Assembly (NCBI RefSeq): GCF_964199755.1
Contig: NC_133903.1
Coordinates: 53,435,239 to 53,499,238 of the forward strand
DNA from: Larus michahellis
Taxonomy: Eukaryota > Chordata > Aves > Charadriiformes > Laridae
Direction: 5' to 3'
Length of the DNA stretch: 64,000 nt
Below, piece by piece: positions 1-15,060 of the stretch. Within the stretch, counting starts at the first letter, position 1. Each line of letters begins with the position of its first letter. The notes beneath the pieces were generated by a model that saw nothing but the letters and a program-made list of their open reading frames with translations, was not told where the DNA came from and made no database searches. The translations under genes were made by a program, and so were the position numbers.

Positions 1-3000
1 AATTAATAGAAGGGAAACAACCGCCATGTCATCAGCTGTTCCAAGCGTCCTACAGAGAGGCCCAGGCGTCGTGTCAAATGGAGAAGACAAGCATATGATT
101 GTTCCAAAGGAGCAAACAGCAACTCTTAGGAAAAAAATCCATACGAGACCATGCCAGGTGAAGATTCCTCGCAAGGCAAGAGTCAGGAATAACGGCATGT
201 CATAAAGGTAATCTGCAAACTAAATATTCAGATGAGCTACATTATTTTGCATTCTGATGCAGGCAGTTCTTTCAGTTCAGTGTGTCTCGAGCACTTTTAG
301 ATTCAAATCTCTTGAATGCAGAAACTTCCTGTGCTGTCCAAATCCACCTACGCTGTTCAATTATTTTCCAGTACCTAGAGGCACACTTAAAGGACTCTCT
401 GCTCCCCCGGCACTTTGAAAAGAAAGTATTACGCTTGACATTGAATCCTTTTGGAAACTGGGCCTTAATGACTGCACTGAGTATGTGCCTGTCTTTAAAA
501 TCGGACAGCAAGTGTAGGCTGTGAATGCTTGAAGGTGAGCGTTCAAGTTCCTCGCCTTGGTGTGGAAAGGAACAATAGGACCGAGTGATTATTCCTCTTC
601 ATTAATGCTAGTTTGTTGGGTTGAAAAATAATATTCAGTGCTTAGCTTAGTTTGTAGATTGAAACAGACTCCACAGTCCTTTCAGGCCTCCTACCAGGAT
701 GTGACAGGAGAGGAAGATTTGCTTTGGTGATATTCTACACCCTGTCAGGAATGGGCCTCACTTGTGCCTTCAGCCCTCATCTTTCACATCATTTCCACTG
801 CCTGTCACGTCTCTGTACCAGCTGGGATTCCAGCTTTAAAAAACTGCAGAGCCACTGTGGACTGTTCGAACTTGGCAATACCAGGGGAAAAAACCAGCTG
901 CTTTCTAAGCTGGAATCTGATTTGAAATTTTAGAGACAAGTTAAAATCCTGGAGTTTGAATTTGAGTTCATATTTGAAAGTTCCAGCCCGACCGTTTCTA
1001 GTTCTGCTTTGCGTCCTGTGCTGGATCCCACACTGATTTCTCCTCCCTGCCAGGGTGACTGCAGGACTCCTCTGAGCTAGGAACGCTGAGAAGCACCTTT
1101 TCTAGAAGGTGCTGGACCCAGCAGCAGTTGGTAACACTTCCACTATGGTATCGCCAATAAGTGCACGGAAAGGTAATTCACATAATGATACAAACTAGTT
1201 TTCATTGCTAGGTCTCTCAATCCTCTGTGTGTTATGCAGTACTAACTAGGTAAATGTAGATTTGCAAATACTTACGGGTCGAGGTTGCCCTGAGAAGCGC
1301 TTGTTGTAATCTCTGATGTCATGTACGATTTGTTTACTTGGCTGATCTTGGTGTTTTTCACAAGAGATGTTACCCAGAACAACCACCTTCATAAGAAAAG
1401 ACTGCCATTAGCACGGTGTATTTTAATCTCCAGTATAAGGATAGCGTTCTGTAGTACGTACGTGTCTCTCCATAGTCTCTCTCTTGCAACTGGACCTTTG
1501 TCCAGCTCCAGCAGTTCCACAATAGCAAGAACATTTTCCTTTTATAACCTGCATCCAACCTTCCAGTACAACAGGCAGCCTCTGACCGGGGTCAGATGAG
1601 ATTAGGAACTTCCATATTGCTTTTTATGGAATGTTATCCCAGAGATTCAATAAACTATACAAAAGTAAAATGCTGGAGGCCTGTTTAACATTTCACAGTG
1701 TTGCCTGCTATGACATGTGTCAAATGATAAATGCGAATTGCTGCAGGGTCATTCAAGTCTAAGTGGATTTTGAAATGCTTGGGAAAATTAGGGGATAAAT
1801 AAAGTTGATCCCAAGAGCCCAGGCTTGTCATTTCGTATGTATCATACTGCAGATGTGTACGAGGGAGGTAAGTCTTACCTTTTGTCTGCAGAGAGGGCAG
1901 GTTATCGCTGCTAACCAGGGACTATGCTTCCAGTATGTAATCAGACAGGAACCTACAAAAAGAAAGAAAAAGAAACAGAAATTAAGATACATTAAATATA
2001 TTTGAAGATATTTAATGTTTACAAGGAAGTTATCAGAATTAATAAACCCTCTTTCTACAACAGACTGTAAAAATGAATTTAATTCCTTGCTTTCATTTTA
2101 GTACGTGGTTTTACTCTGCAAAGTGACTGTAAAAATGGAGCCTCAGCTCTTCTACACTAGTATGCACAGAGATACATGGACCTCCTAAGGGAGACTTTGA
2201 TTCAATTTCTTTTCCTGCGGATAGTGTCATTCCTGAATCTCCCCTGGCTGTGGCTGAAGCACCGGGGAATACAGGTACCCTTCAGAGCCAGCGCCGGCTG
2301 CTGTGCACAAAAGCAGTGCAGCTGCATGAACGCCGAGTTCCTCCAGAGCCAGTGTGGCTTTTAAGGGTTGTGAGGGTCAGTTATCCCAAATAAACCAGTA
2401 CGCACAGCCGAGGGACAGCTTGGTGATGCAGACTTCTGGTGGCATAACACGTCTCTGCGATAAGGTATCATACAGCGGGCTATTTTGTCTATCTGATTAT
2501 TTTTTTTTCTCTCTTACTGTATTTCAACTCTGTGACCGTTCTGGAACTGCGTAGCTCTGGAAGAGCGAGTTGCTGCATTCTTTTTGATTCTTCTTGCCCA
2601 GACAACGGTGAGTTTCCAAATACATCGTCATCTCTTCTTATACTAAGGTCTCAGGTGTGAAAGAGGGCCGAGTGTGAGGACAGTGCGATTAGACTGCACG
2701 TATAACTGAGAGCAGTGGTTGACATACATCAATGTCAGAGCTGGCACTAACAGCAAAAACAGCAAAGCATAAATAGCGTCTAATCAGAAGCAGCACAGCT
2801 TGACTTTCAGCTCCCGGGCGCAGCGTGCAGTGTGACAGGTCAGGAAAAAAAATCTCAACATTTAAACTGATCAAATTTGACAAGGACCCCAGTGAAAACA
2901 GAAGCAGAACGCTGTGCCGCCATTTTGATGGAATTGTTTTATTGAATTGAACAATGCTCTTTATTCTTAAAAATAACCAGCAAGCACTTTCTCATAAGCA

Positions 3001-6000
3001 CTATTGTAACAAGAAGTTTTCAGGAGCCCTCGGTGCAGCAGTATAAAAGCGCTCATGATGCTATCGGTTATGTCCTGTATACTAAGGATGATAAATTTGG
3101 CCCAAAGATATTTTTTATGAACGTTGCTCTGACTTGTCCTTTTTACTGTGTTTTCATTCGAGTGCAGGGTTTGTCTTTATGACTCTTCTGTTTTGTTTGC
3201 ACATACAGCCCGGTTGGCTGGGCACGCGGCTGTGTTTGTATCTAAGTCCCCATGTGGTACGGATAAACTCAGCCTGGCAGCCAGCCTCCAGCTTTCCCTT
3301 GAACTTCTGCATTTGACAAGCATCGTGCCTGGCTTCAGGAACTGCTTTGACCTTCTGGGTCCAGATCCTGGATCGTCATCCACACGGCTCTGTTGCTCAT
3401 TCCCAGTAATGGCAATGGGGGACTGGTGGATCCCATAGTTCTTCAAGGGCTTTCAGAAAAGAGCCCTGTGGAAATTAAAATTTGCTGCGTGCAGAATCCT
3501 TTGTTTAGTAGAACAGGAAAGGAAGGACTTCTCTGAAGTTGACCTATTTGTGCTTCCGTGCGTTTTTCATAAAACAGACAAAATCCTGGTTTAATCTGGC
3601 TGGCTACACAACCTTCCGCGGGAGTCCATAGGTTTCTCTAAAATACCTCTGTGGTTATTGTTAATTAGAAAAAAATAATATTGCTCAAGGATTGCTTTTC
3701 AGTTGAACTTCCTGAACATATGGTTCAAACTGAAGCTGAAAAGGAAAACTTCAGGACAAACTGTATGAATTACTACTAATAATAAAATCAGACATTTTTT
3801 ATAAGTCCACATTAATCTTCTTTAAAAGCTCTGGGTTGACCACATTTTTTAAATAAAACTTTTACCAGAGCGGAATTTATTAAGAGAGCTCAGCGTTGCC
3901 TTAGCTCCATTCCACGGGGCATCGAGAGAAGTTTTATTACTGATTTCAGTCACAACAGACTTAGATCTACGCAGAATGGTTTTGATAAGCCCGATGTAAA
4001 GTTTTATTGGTTTAAGACATGAAAAGCAGACATGTTACAGAGGCCGCTTCTACTATATAAACATAGTCATAACATATATAATGCATTGCACTGGAATCAA
4101 GGCTTCAGAGTGTAAATGATGATGTACTTGAGGCAAGTAAAGCCGAGCTAGATATATGCAGCTAACAATAACAATATATACCAAGTTTGTATATGGTACT
4201 TCTTCTCTGCAGGTCTCAAAATAAAATAAAAATAAAGTCCATGTCATTATGTCATATTCACAGATGGAAAAGGGAAAATTAAGCAGGCCAGAGAAAGAGG
4301 GAAGTTGATGTTGTTTGTCTGTCTGTGTACTTGAAACTCTGACTTCTGTGACATTCTTTGAAATACGTTTTGAGGCCATATGCTTACTCTTTGTCCTGGA
4401 GTGAGTTACATTCAAAGCATCCTTTTCCTGTGTGTTATAAAACAATGTTGTAAAAACATGAAACAACCTAACGTCACTCATGAGGTAGACGAGCCCTACA
4501 AAGTGTCCCTAGCTGTTGGTGATCCACCGATGTGTTGTGGTTTCGGAGGTCGGAGATAGTGGCAGTGATGGTGAGGAGTTGTGCTCTGTGAGCATCATTT
4601 CAATCTAACCTAGAGAAAAATGACACTTCCTAAAGATAAAAACGTGCTTTTATTGCACCAGCATTAACAACACAGAACCTTGTTCTCATTTATGCTTGGG
4701 TCTTTTTATAACACTCCTACATGGTGAAAAAAGTGTAAATGGCTTGTAAATATAATGCACTTGCTTTGAGGTCTCTGTAAAATACCAGAGCAGTAGAAAG
4801 GAGCTGTATGGTTCCGACCAGTGTCTTCTGACATGTCCTGCTGTCACAGGATCAGTTATTGTCGCCTCCAGCCACCGGCCTGCCCCTCTGCCAGAGACTG
4901 CTGATCTCATGCTGCACAGTAGCACTGAAGTTCCTTCATGGGTAGCTTCAGCCTCATCAGATCACGAACTCTAGTCCTCTTCTGCCAGCCCTGCTGTGGG
5001 GATGACAGCAGGGAACCTGATAAGCAGCGGGGGCGGCAGGGTTGTAAACTTCACCTGTAAATTCACTGGATAATGTATCTCAGAGGTCTGAGAGAAACAA
5101 CGTTCTGTCCAAGTATGCTGGTGGCCTTATCCTGCTGCCTTTCAAAGCAGGTGCAAAGCCCCCGCTGGCTCTCGTGGTGCAGAATGTGGGCCTTAAAAAT
5201 CCTGAAATCCCCTTTATAAATGCAGTTATGAACATAACTCCCTCCACTGCTCTGTGCTCCATCCTTGTACTGCCTTTGAAAAATTATTTAAATTTTGTCA
5301 TCCTAAACATATGGTTTAGCAGCCTCAAAGAAGGCATTTAGCAGACACATTTATCTACAGAATTATGTATTTATTAGGTTATCCAGAGACTCTAAGTGCA
5401 CTGGGTGAGGACAGGAGACCACACCACGGGCAGCCTCAACAGAAGGACACTCTAAATCTGGATCTGTCCCTTTCCACTTAAGGCAGATCCTGGACTGGAA
5501 TAAACAGTGACTGAGCATCCATCGTGATGAGATATCTTTGAACAATCTTTCCCTACATGAGCACATGGATTTACTTAAAAGAAAGATAAACAGATTAAAA
5601 GAAGACTGGAAGACCAGAAACTCACTTTTTTGAATTGTTTAATATGTAACTTCCACTAATCTTTTTTTGTTTAGAAAGCTTTTACAGGACTACAAGGTAG
5701 TTATGCCTTCTTGCTCCAGATCACTTCTGCTTTATTTTGAGCAATTGTTTCCCATGGAAAGCAAGTCTCTGGAACAGAATCAGACCTGAAATCATGGTGT
5801 TTTACTCCTGATTTTCACCAATATAAATACAATCAGAATCAATTTTATGGGACAGCTGGATTTTTGTGCTGTTGAGTATTGACATATAAAAAGACAATCT
5901 GTCTTCCTAGAAGTGAGTTCATGCTTGAAGATAAGACTTTTACAGTCACAAACTATATGATTATTAGACTGTTGATTTTTGTAAGGTTTTCTTGCATAGT

Positions 6001-9000
6001 TGAAGACAAACTGTGTGTTTTTCTGCAATTTTGCCCATTCCATGAGTTTGTTTTGTAATTTAACAGTACCGTGCAAGATGATCTGTTTCCTTTTGTTGTC
6101 TTAAGGCTTTTTTAGGCCGGGGCGGGGGGCGGGAAGGATATGATGATGGGGCTTCTCCTGCTTCTAGTGAGATCTTACATTAATTCCAGGGAGACGGGCT
6201 TGGTCCTGGTTCTTATACAGGACGTGAGATCTCTGTAAGAAGTGCACTGCATGTAGGACCCTGTATAAGCACTGCACTGTCAGTCCAGAAAACTTACCAC
6301 AGAATAAATGTCCGCAGTTGGTTTCTACTGGGAAAGTAGCTGTCTGGAGACAGATGGGGCAGCTGAAGTCACCGTGATTGCTGGGTTGCCAAATTTGGAG
6401 TGAATCCTGGAAGGGAAGTAGTACAGAGTCTTCAATAAATTAGTGTTTTGATCGTCGTATTCAGTTCATTAATAATAATTTGCTATGATTAGCAGAGAGT
6501 CACAGAAACTAAGTACAGATGTCAGACATAACTAATTGTTACCTTGGCAGATAATGAAAGCGAGGCACAACGAAGTGAAGTGCTTTGTGTAATCCTCCAG
6601 AAAGGACCAGTCTCAGAGGTAAGACCATGGTGCCACGTTTCTGCTTCCAGTGATACATCCACACACCACTGGATAATATTTATGTTTTGAAAGCCAGGTG
6701 AGTTTGAACCACTGGCTTCTCCAGCTGTCATTATTAGTCAGACAGCGCACGGAGTCCGCTTTAGTAGCCTCTGGATCTTTCTTCTACCTCCTTTGTAGTC
6801 ATGTCTACCACTTAAATGTACTGAAATATAGTTTGGGCATTCTCTGCCTCCCGTGGGTGGCAGAGTGGCATCCTTAGCATGTACCAGAGGCTACATAGCA
6901 AAAAGACTCCTTCAAGTAAATAAATTGCTTCCAAACAATCCTTCCCTTTGCTTAGCAAAGTCTATAATTAAGAATAATATTAAGCTTTGTTTTTACAGCG
7001 CTAAGATAAGAATTTTGTAAGCCTCTGAAATGCTAAAGAGGCATTTTGGAGCACATTTGTATCGTAATATTTCTGTAGGGGAAAGCCTGAAGGATGTACG
7101 TTGGTCTTCCAGTCTTTGCTCCTAAATCATTGCCTGGAAACAGGCAGAATCCATTTGGCGGTATATGCATCTATGACAACATTGTTTGATACAGTGGGAG
7201 ATAAAAAAAATATCTCTTACTTGATTCCCTACCACATTGAAAGTTTTCGCTACCTTTATTATGATGCGTTAGATAATCTGTCATGGATGCTGGACCTACC
7301 TACTTTGTTTTAGCGCGCCGTGGAGAAACTTGCATCTACCCATATGTTCGATTGCCATAACCACAATGAGATCAGTCTTTGAAGAAAATGCAATAATAAT
7401 GTGGTTAGTGTCCTTTCTTTCTCAAGATAATGTTATCGGAACGTTTCTATCAGTCCCAGAAACAGAGGAGCGCTTCTGAAATTGGGTGGGAGCTTCCAAG
7501 GAAGTTCCTCCACTTTAAGGCAGAGTCTGGATGGTTATTGACTGTCCTCCACTGCCTACGCATGTTTAGCGAGGTTCAACAGGAGATGGCATCAGTTACA
7601 GTTTTACTTTGTATTTTGATCAAGGAATTATGAATTTCACATGCTTCTTTATGACCACAGAGGTGCAGCATTATATGGAATGGGTATTATTTCTCCATTA
7701 CTGAAGTAAGGCATTCAGCTGAGATGCTGGCATACTTTGGGATTGCACTATCCCTGTATGCTTCCTGTCCCTTCTTGCCCAATTTGGATTGCTTATTTGT
7801 TTTTCAGATACCTGATTGGCACCCGTCTGCACGGTGGATCAATGAATTGATCAATTCCAAGTATTTGACCTATTTATAGAAGTTTTGATAAAGAGAAAAT
7901 TGACTAGATCCTATATTTTGCATGTCAAACACTGGAAGATCTGGAGTGACTGAAGATTCAAGCACATTTGAAAACAGACAAAGATTTCATTTAAGTAATT
8001 AATTTTTCTAACGTAATGATTCAAAGAAAGAAGAGAGAGGTCGTAATGTAGGTCTGCCAAAGGAACGAGCAGGAAACCGGCTTTCTTGCCAGAGCCATGT
8101 CTAAAATTACGAGTTCACCAAATTAGTAATTTTAAATCAGCACCTTTAATACCAGTCTTTCCTTCCTATAATCAGGATCTGTAAATAAGAAGAACCAGAG
8201 GTTTTAGAACAACGTGCCATAACTACTGGAAAATGCCTTTCTCCTTTACGGTTTGTGAAGTTTTATTTGTTTCTGATTCTCAACAGAAAAAATTCAGATG
8301 CTGAAGGCGTTTACATTGTTTTCAAGTTTTCCTCTCCATGCACTGATAAGATGATTATTTCCTGCTGAGATAACAACCACACAATAGCCCAACAAACCTG
8401 GGCTGACTGGATATGAATAACCCAAACACAACAATGACCAGATTCAAGTCCAGTACGCTGACAAGTGAACTCCAGGCAAGCAGGTTTTAACACAATTCCA
8501 CCCAAATTCCATATGGCACATAATCTTCCTGTATTTTGACTTCCCCTTAAGTACTGATGGGGTATTTGCAGATTCAGAAGAGCATTATTTCAACTGATAC
8601 AAGCTGTAATAGTTTTCATCAGCTGAAGAACTGCCCCAGAGCAGTTGTGTTTATAAACACTGCATACATTACCTAAGACGATTAGGTATCTAGTCTTTAT
8701 TTTTGCAAAGTAATAACACACGCATTTCTTTAGCTTTGTCTCATACAACAAAGGGAAGCAAATGTGTTTCTGATTATGCAATAGATACTGAGTCAAGGGA
8801 AACCCAGCATTCCCAGACCGTAACTGATGGAAATTTTGAAAAGCTCTCTTGCCCTCTGCAACCTCAACAAGTTGAAACCGCTCGTGTATTTTGTATTAGA
8901 ATGTGTTGTACAATAATTAACTTACTATATGACTCCTAGGGGACAAATGATTATAGTTTTTTTCCAGATGACTCATCTTCTGCTGACTTAATGAGCAAGT

Positions 9001-12000
9001 CCACAGAAACAGAGTTTGTGCTGTTCAGAAAATAGGAAAATTGAATGCTGCTGTGTTGCCGTGTGATGCCGGTTCTGGCTGCTGAGTAAGCTACCACGCG
9101 AAGGGGCTGGAAACTCGTCGGCTGAGGGCAAGTTGGTGTTGAGACTTTGAAAATGCTCTTCAGAGCTAGGACTCTGTGTGTTAAAGCAAAGAACCAGGCA
9201 ATGATTCTATACTAATGACACTGGATGAAGAATTCGTGCATATATACGACAGAGAAAAATCATTTAAACTCGGTACCATGAAGCAGCATTTTTTCATCTT
9301 CTTGTAATCTCTCTCTCACTGAATGAAGCAAGGTGGGAACCTCGACCAGCTGTGGCAGTATGACTAACAGGTGGCAAATTCCGAGGGGGAAAAAAAAAAG
9401 GCAGTTCTTTACACAATTAAGTAGGGGACATTCTTGTTATGGATGCTAGAAATTTCTGAGTTCAACAGGTACTGGGCATCAAGTACTATTAAATGCAAAG
9501 GTATTACCTCTGACTGAGGAAGTTCCTGAACCATAAATTGCTAGAGAATGAAAGAGTATTCTGGGGAAGCATCATTAATGTTTCTTTATTCTGCTGTAGG
9601 CATCCATTGCTGCAGAGAGGGTAAGGTGGCCCTGGTTTGACCTGCTATAGCCAATCTTACATTAATAGAGCATTTTGGAGAAAATAGAGACTCAGAGTCA
9701 CCTTCAGCAAAGGTATCAGTGGCTTAGTCTTGTCTTGAGTAGATAGACTAGGAAAAACATGCTGAATCTTTCATTTATTTTTAATAGATTACGTGCACAT
9801 AATCAAATTTCTGATTTTTTTAGTCTGAGCACTCAAAATGGTGCTCGAGTCGGCTTTATCCTAGTTATAAGGGGACCGCCCAGCTGGATCTGATAGAAAG
9901 AGAAGACAGATGATATCTGACATAGCTATAAGTCTGCCAGAATTAATTTACCCCTTCCAAAATCTTGAGCCAACCTTTGAACATTTGAACTAGCAGATTG
10001 AATTAGACATTGAAGTAGCGGTTATGGCAGTTAATATTTTGTGTCATGAGGCTGTGAGTTTTTGATGGCATTAAACAGTCTTAACAAAATAAAATATTTA
10101 GTGTGACTTAGCCTAAAATGACAGGTTTTAAGGGAGCTTCCTCTCATAGATTAGTTCTCCATGTAATTACAAACAGTAATTAAAATTTCATTCCTGTTAA
10201 CATCTTAGGCTGGAAACTTTGATAGTGCCTATAGGAGTTACTGTTTCATAGCCTTGTATTTGCATCTTGGTGCCTATCTCACCTTTGAAACCCCCAGGCC
10301 TGGATAATGCCATACTGATACTGTAAAGCAGCTCTGATCAATGAAAAGGGGGCTATGGAAGAAGTTATCTCTGTAGCACCTGGAAATTGTGCTTCTGTGC
10401 CAGGAACATCTCTGCTCTGGGAGAAGTGGGACAAACTTGTACCATTTGTCACCAGAAGCGTCATCTTCTAGTAACCTGATTAGCTGCAGTCAAATCAGGG
10501 AGCGTCACAAAGTATAGCACAGAAAATCAAGTTTGGAAGTTCTTTCAGGATTCATACTGGTCACCCTGGTGAGGTTTGAAATGAGATGGTTCCCAAGTCC
10601 GAGAGACACAGGGAAGCTCAAGAACTCCTCATACGTTACAACTACAATATTCCTGTTGTGTTATATGAAGGATGATACCCAAGTCAAGATTTTCTGTACA
10701 ATTTTAATACTATTATGAACACCTAATATTAGCTTTTGTCTAAGATTCATCTTTAAAAACCCTAAAATATTGGTGTTTTAGCCCATAAGTTCTTGGGAAT
10801 CACGCTACAGCCAGAATGGGAAGGTTAAATGTAGTAGAAGTCAATTTACTTCATTTGGAAGAAATGGGAAAAAGAACCCACCCAAAGTTCAGAAGCAAAT
10901 TATTCTGAAAAAGACTTAAGAATTCAAAGATCCAGAGAAAGCCTTAAACTCTGACACCAGTTTCTGTTTATATACCAGGTCTTTATGTTTATATACCTTT
11001 CTCAGTGAGCACCCCAGGTGTTACTTGCTTTTGGGGTCAGATTTGCTAAAGAATTCTCCATGTTGGTACCTCATCAGGGGCCAGACTTTGAAACTCTTCA
11101 AATCTGAACACATCTTTTGGCTTAAAATGAAAGCTGAGCATTTCAGCAAATAATTCTAGCAGGACTCTGCAAAATCAAGCCTACTGTACTAAAACACAGC
11201 CATTAGATTTGGTACATTTTTAATACTTGTGTGCAAAAGAAAGACGTGAAGTAGTTATCCGATTGTTGATTATGGAGCGAGAAGCTCCTGGGTATAAACC
11301 TTTATCTCTGTGACACAGCTCAGCTTGAAACATCTTTCAGTTCTACCACAAGAAAATCTAGTTTTAAAGCATCAATGATGAGTCCCTTCTCATCAGCATG
11401 TTTGAAGAGAAGGAATTAAAGTTTAAAAAGCACATAGCAGATTCAAGTGCTAAAAAACATTTATTCATTTTTCCATGAACGTTTGCCATTATTTAGAAGT
11501 AAAATAGACTTTGCTTTGCGGTTTAAACTTGTTAGAAGGCATGATACTGGGTGACCTCTTGGTCAGATTCCTTTGATAGGGGAGCAGCTGCTCCGTGTCT
11601 CAATTATAAGGCCAATTAAAATGATCAGGGAGGATACACTGGGACAGCTCATTATTTGACAATACATATTTAACCTAATCACAAGCAAATTAAAAATATT
11701 ACATCTTTTAAAGCGAAGAATTGATTAATGCAAATTTTCCAAAAGTAATCTAATGATTAAAAGCTTAAATAAATACTTCAATTATTTATTCTTAATCATT
11801 CCAATGAACACTTCCTACCCTGGTTCAGAAGACCTACATAAAGTTGGGCTTACCATTCCTTTTTCCAGAAATGTTTGAGAGGAGCTGAGTAAGTTACACC
11901 CGCTGACAGTGCTGGTGTGGCATCATTCATTAAGGCCAAGCTATGAGTCTTTGTCAATTATTAACTAAGTTGCCCAATGGCAAGGGTCTGCCAGGTTTTC

Positions 12001-15000
12001 TAAATTACACTTATGATAGAAACGTGATGGGTTTTTTTTTTCCCCTCAAGTAAAGCAAATCTGCTAAAAAAAGAAAGGACCAAACAGGGAAAAATGAAAC
12101 AGCCCTCCCTTTCTAAAACATCAAAATAAATCTTCCCTCAAAAGATGTTTAGCATTATTGAAAAGATACCTGAACCTAATAAAAAAAATGCATTACTATT
12201 TTTAAATATTAACTCGATCAAGGGCGCACTACAGGTATTTTGATCATCTGATAGAGTAGCTGCTTATCAGTACTGTTGTGAAACAGGCTTAAAACTTGCC
12301 AGACACTTGTGATACTCTGGAATTGCGTAACTGCGGAATTAGATTGTGTAACACAATATTGTCCAATTAATCAAGTATAGAATTTAAGCAGAAAGTCTAA
12401 CATGGTAAAATAGTTTTCATTGACAGACGTACATACTTCATAAGGTATTTATTCTTTGTCGTGCTCTATGGTCCTTAAGAAAGGCTTGTTTTCTGTACAG
12501 ATCGTTCTCCAATTCAATGCAGCAAAATTAACGAGGAAACCTGTTAAGGGCTTGGTTTTGTGCAGTGTTAACCATCCTGATCCTGATTCAACACGGCACC
12601 AAAGCACATGACGAGTGTTCAGCCCTCAGGTAACACATAACCTCTCATGGAGGAGTGGAGTGGGAGTCAGTAATATTGGAATAGAAATACACTTAGAACA
12701 AAAATAATGCCCCTGGCATTCCTGCTGAAGCACTGATAAGCTAAACAAAGCACTTTTCAAAGACTAATAACCGGATGGGATTTGTAGCATAAACAATGCT
12801 CCTTGTTAGTCACCAGTCCCCAGGGCATCTTCCTCACTTTGTTACAGATAAATTGGCAACAAATGAAATAGTGTATGCGATTTCCTGCCCTGGGTATGCA
12901 GGCGTGCTCACATGCCAGTGTGATAGCTGTCATTTATGATTTATCCAAGTATGTATACAAATCTACAGTGTGATTTAATTATTTATTAAAGGTGCCAGAC
13001 TGACAGATGCAGAAGCTGGAGCCGTTTCTTCATCCAGAGAACTGACACAGTGTAAGCAGTGGCATCTTCTCCATGCTCTTCTAGTAAAATGGGCTCCCCA
13101 AATACCAGAGCACAGCTCTTGCTCTCCAGCCTTTTCCCAACTAGTCTGCTCAACATGTTAAATTCATAAAGGCTGCTAACAAAGATGTCAGTTATTCCTG
13201 TGATTTTTAGACAGGAATGTTTATACACTGGAAAATCGGTTTGAACACATTACATCTATTTTAGCTAGGCCACTCGAGCATATGATTAGTACTAACTCAA
13301 AGAAGGATCTGAGTGGTTTTAATATAGAGGTGAAACCCTCTCTAACTAAATAATAGCAAAAAGATGATAGATGTTTTGTAAAGGTGAAATAAGCCCAGAA
13401 GATTTCCTTTTACTTGCCAGGGGCTGTACGCATAGTGCTATGGCTCTTGCAGTCACTTACGCCTTTGCCTAACGCTGGTCTTGGAAACTGGATGCTAAAT
13501 TCTGCATTGTTTCCATAAGCAGGATTTTGGTTCCGTTTTTTATGTCACTCTAAACCTATTATTGCTCAGTTACCATTACAGTTCAAAGCACTTCTGTCAC
13601 CCCCAGGCACAGCTAGACGCAGGGCAGCAGAGAATCTGCAGTCTTTAACAGGGAAACCGAGATTTTATTAGGCTTAACTCATTGAATTTGACCGTACTTA
13701 TTTGCCAGACTGTTAAATAATAGCAAGGTTCCCTTCACATAGCTCCAGAATATTTTGAGAAAGATAATGGACACAAGAAAATATCTTAAACTTTTATGAA
13801 TCTGTATGTTAAATCAGTAAAAACACCATAGTCAGCCATTCCAATTGTTTTGCTAACATTTTTGGTCCCGGTACATGCCTGAAACTTGCAGTGCTGGATC
13901 CATTTTGTCTAATTTTACGTTGGGCTTTTTTGGTCTTAGATGGTTGAGGTTGAGTTGGTTGAGGCCTTAAAGCGCAACTGCAGTGCAAGTATTACTGTGT
14001 ACTGATCATAAGCTTGTCATTTTGGCTTTGGAGTTTGAGCTGGCAAACACTTATGTGCCTGGGTTATTTTGCCTAGTCGAATAGCCCCATCAAAGCCAAC
14101 AGATCTGTTCATGCCAACTACTTGTATTATTGCATTATTAATTCCCAATTTTGCAAATAACATTTCTTATTCTACTCCACAAAAGCCTACCTAACCAAAA
14201 ATTGGGACTCAGAAGTATAGAGATGGAACTGAGAAGTACAAAGATGTGAAATAACACTTCCTGGAATTGTTTTGCCTGTGTAATGGTATTTGACACCAAC
14301 CAGGGGTTTTTCGGCTGAGATGGAGTTTTGCTTTATGAACTCTCAGTGAGTCCCAGCTGTGACCTAATTCCATCCCGGGATGTAAGAATGGTGGCTGCTG
14401 GATACGTAGGCAGGCTTTACAGTGTTCTGCTAAAAGGAGAAGCTAAACTATCAGAACCACTGTGAACCCAGTTCCTACGCAAAAGCAAAACATGTCAGAG
14501 CAGCTGCCAGTGGAGAGCATCAGGAAAGCAGAAGAGAAGTCTCTTTAAATGGAAACATAAGTGAACAGCTAGTAAAATCAGACAATTGTAACTTTTATCT
14601 AAAAAAAAATTATGCAAGTGCAAAATGTAATTTTCTTAGAGATGCCAATAAAAATAATTGTAACCTCCCTGGCACCGCTTAGAGCGAGCAATCTCTTAGA
14701 AAAGAGGGTCGACCTGCCTGCTGTAGGAGTTGGCTTGCACTCTTTGGAATATGCTATATCAAGAGAACCTTAAAATATGAAAGAAAATGTGCTCAAAATT
14801 TTTAGGCAAATTGAAGCTTATTTTCAAAGGAAAAAAAAAGAGAAATGACATTGATATAAAAATGATGGGAAATCTGAGCTCAATTTTGACAGGGGCGTGC
14901 TAACTGGCCTATTCAACATAAAAATGTGCAGTGAGCATCAGAACAAATTATCTTACGCTTTACATAGCTATAGCTTTCCTACTCTGTTTAACTATGGTTG

Positions 15001-15060
15001 GGTTTTAGACATTTCTCTGTTATTTAATAGCAAGTGATAACTTACGACATTTTCACCTAG
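1..15060. other. AT-rich intergenic region, no gene recognised
   Basis: I see no gene here. Open frames are short, lie on both strands and show no family motif, and no tRNA-like or rRNA-like sequence stands out. The human gene order (from memory) places FGGY upstream of HOOK1, so this is probably the interval between the FGGY 3' end and HOOK1, but no FGGY exon was recognised. AATAAA hexamers occur on both strands, as expected for AT-rich DNA, and are not interpreted as transcript ends. Old diverged repeats could be present that cannot be identified by eye. Confidence 0.6.

Noticed and set aside
4053-4481. 142-codon open frame on the - strand in the upstream intergenic region
   Set aside because: No recognised domain, no coding-like continuation beyond the stop, and many low-complexity hydrophobic residues. 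I treat it as chance, with low certainty.
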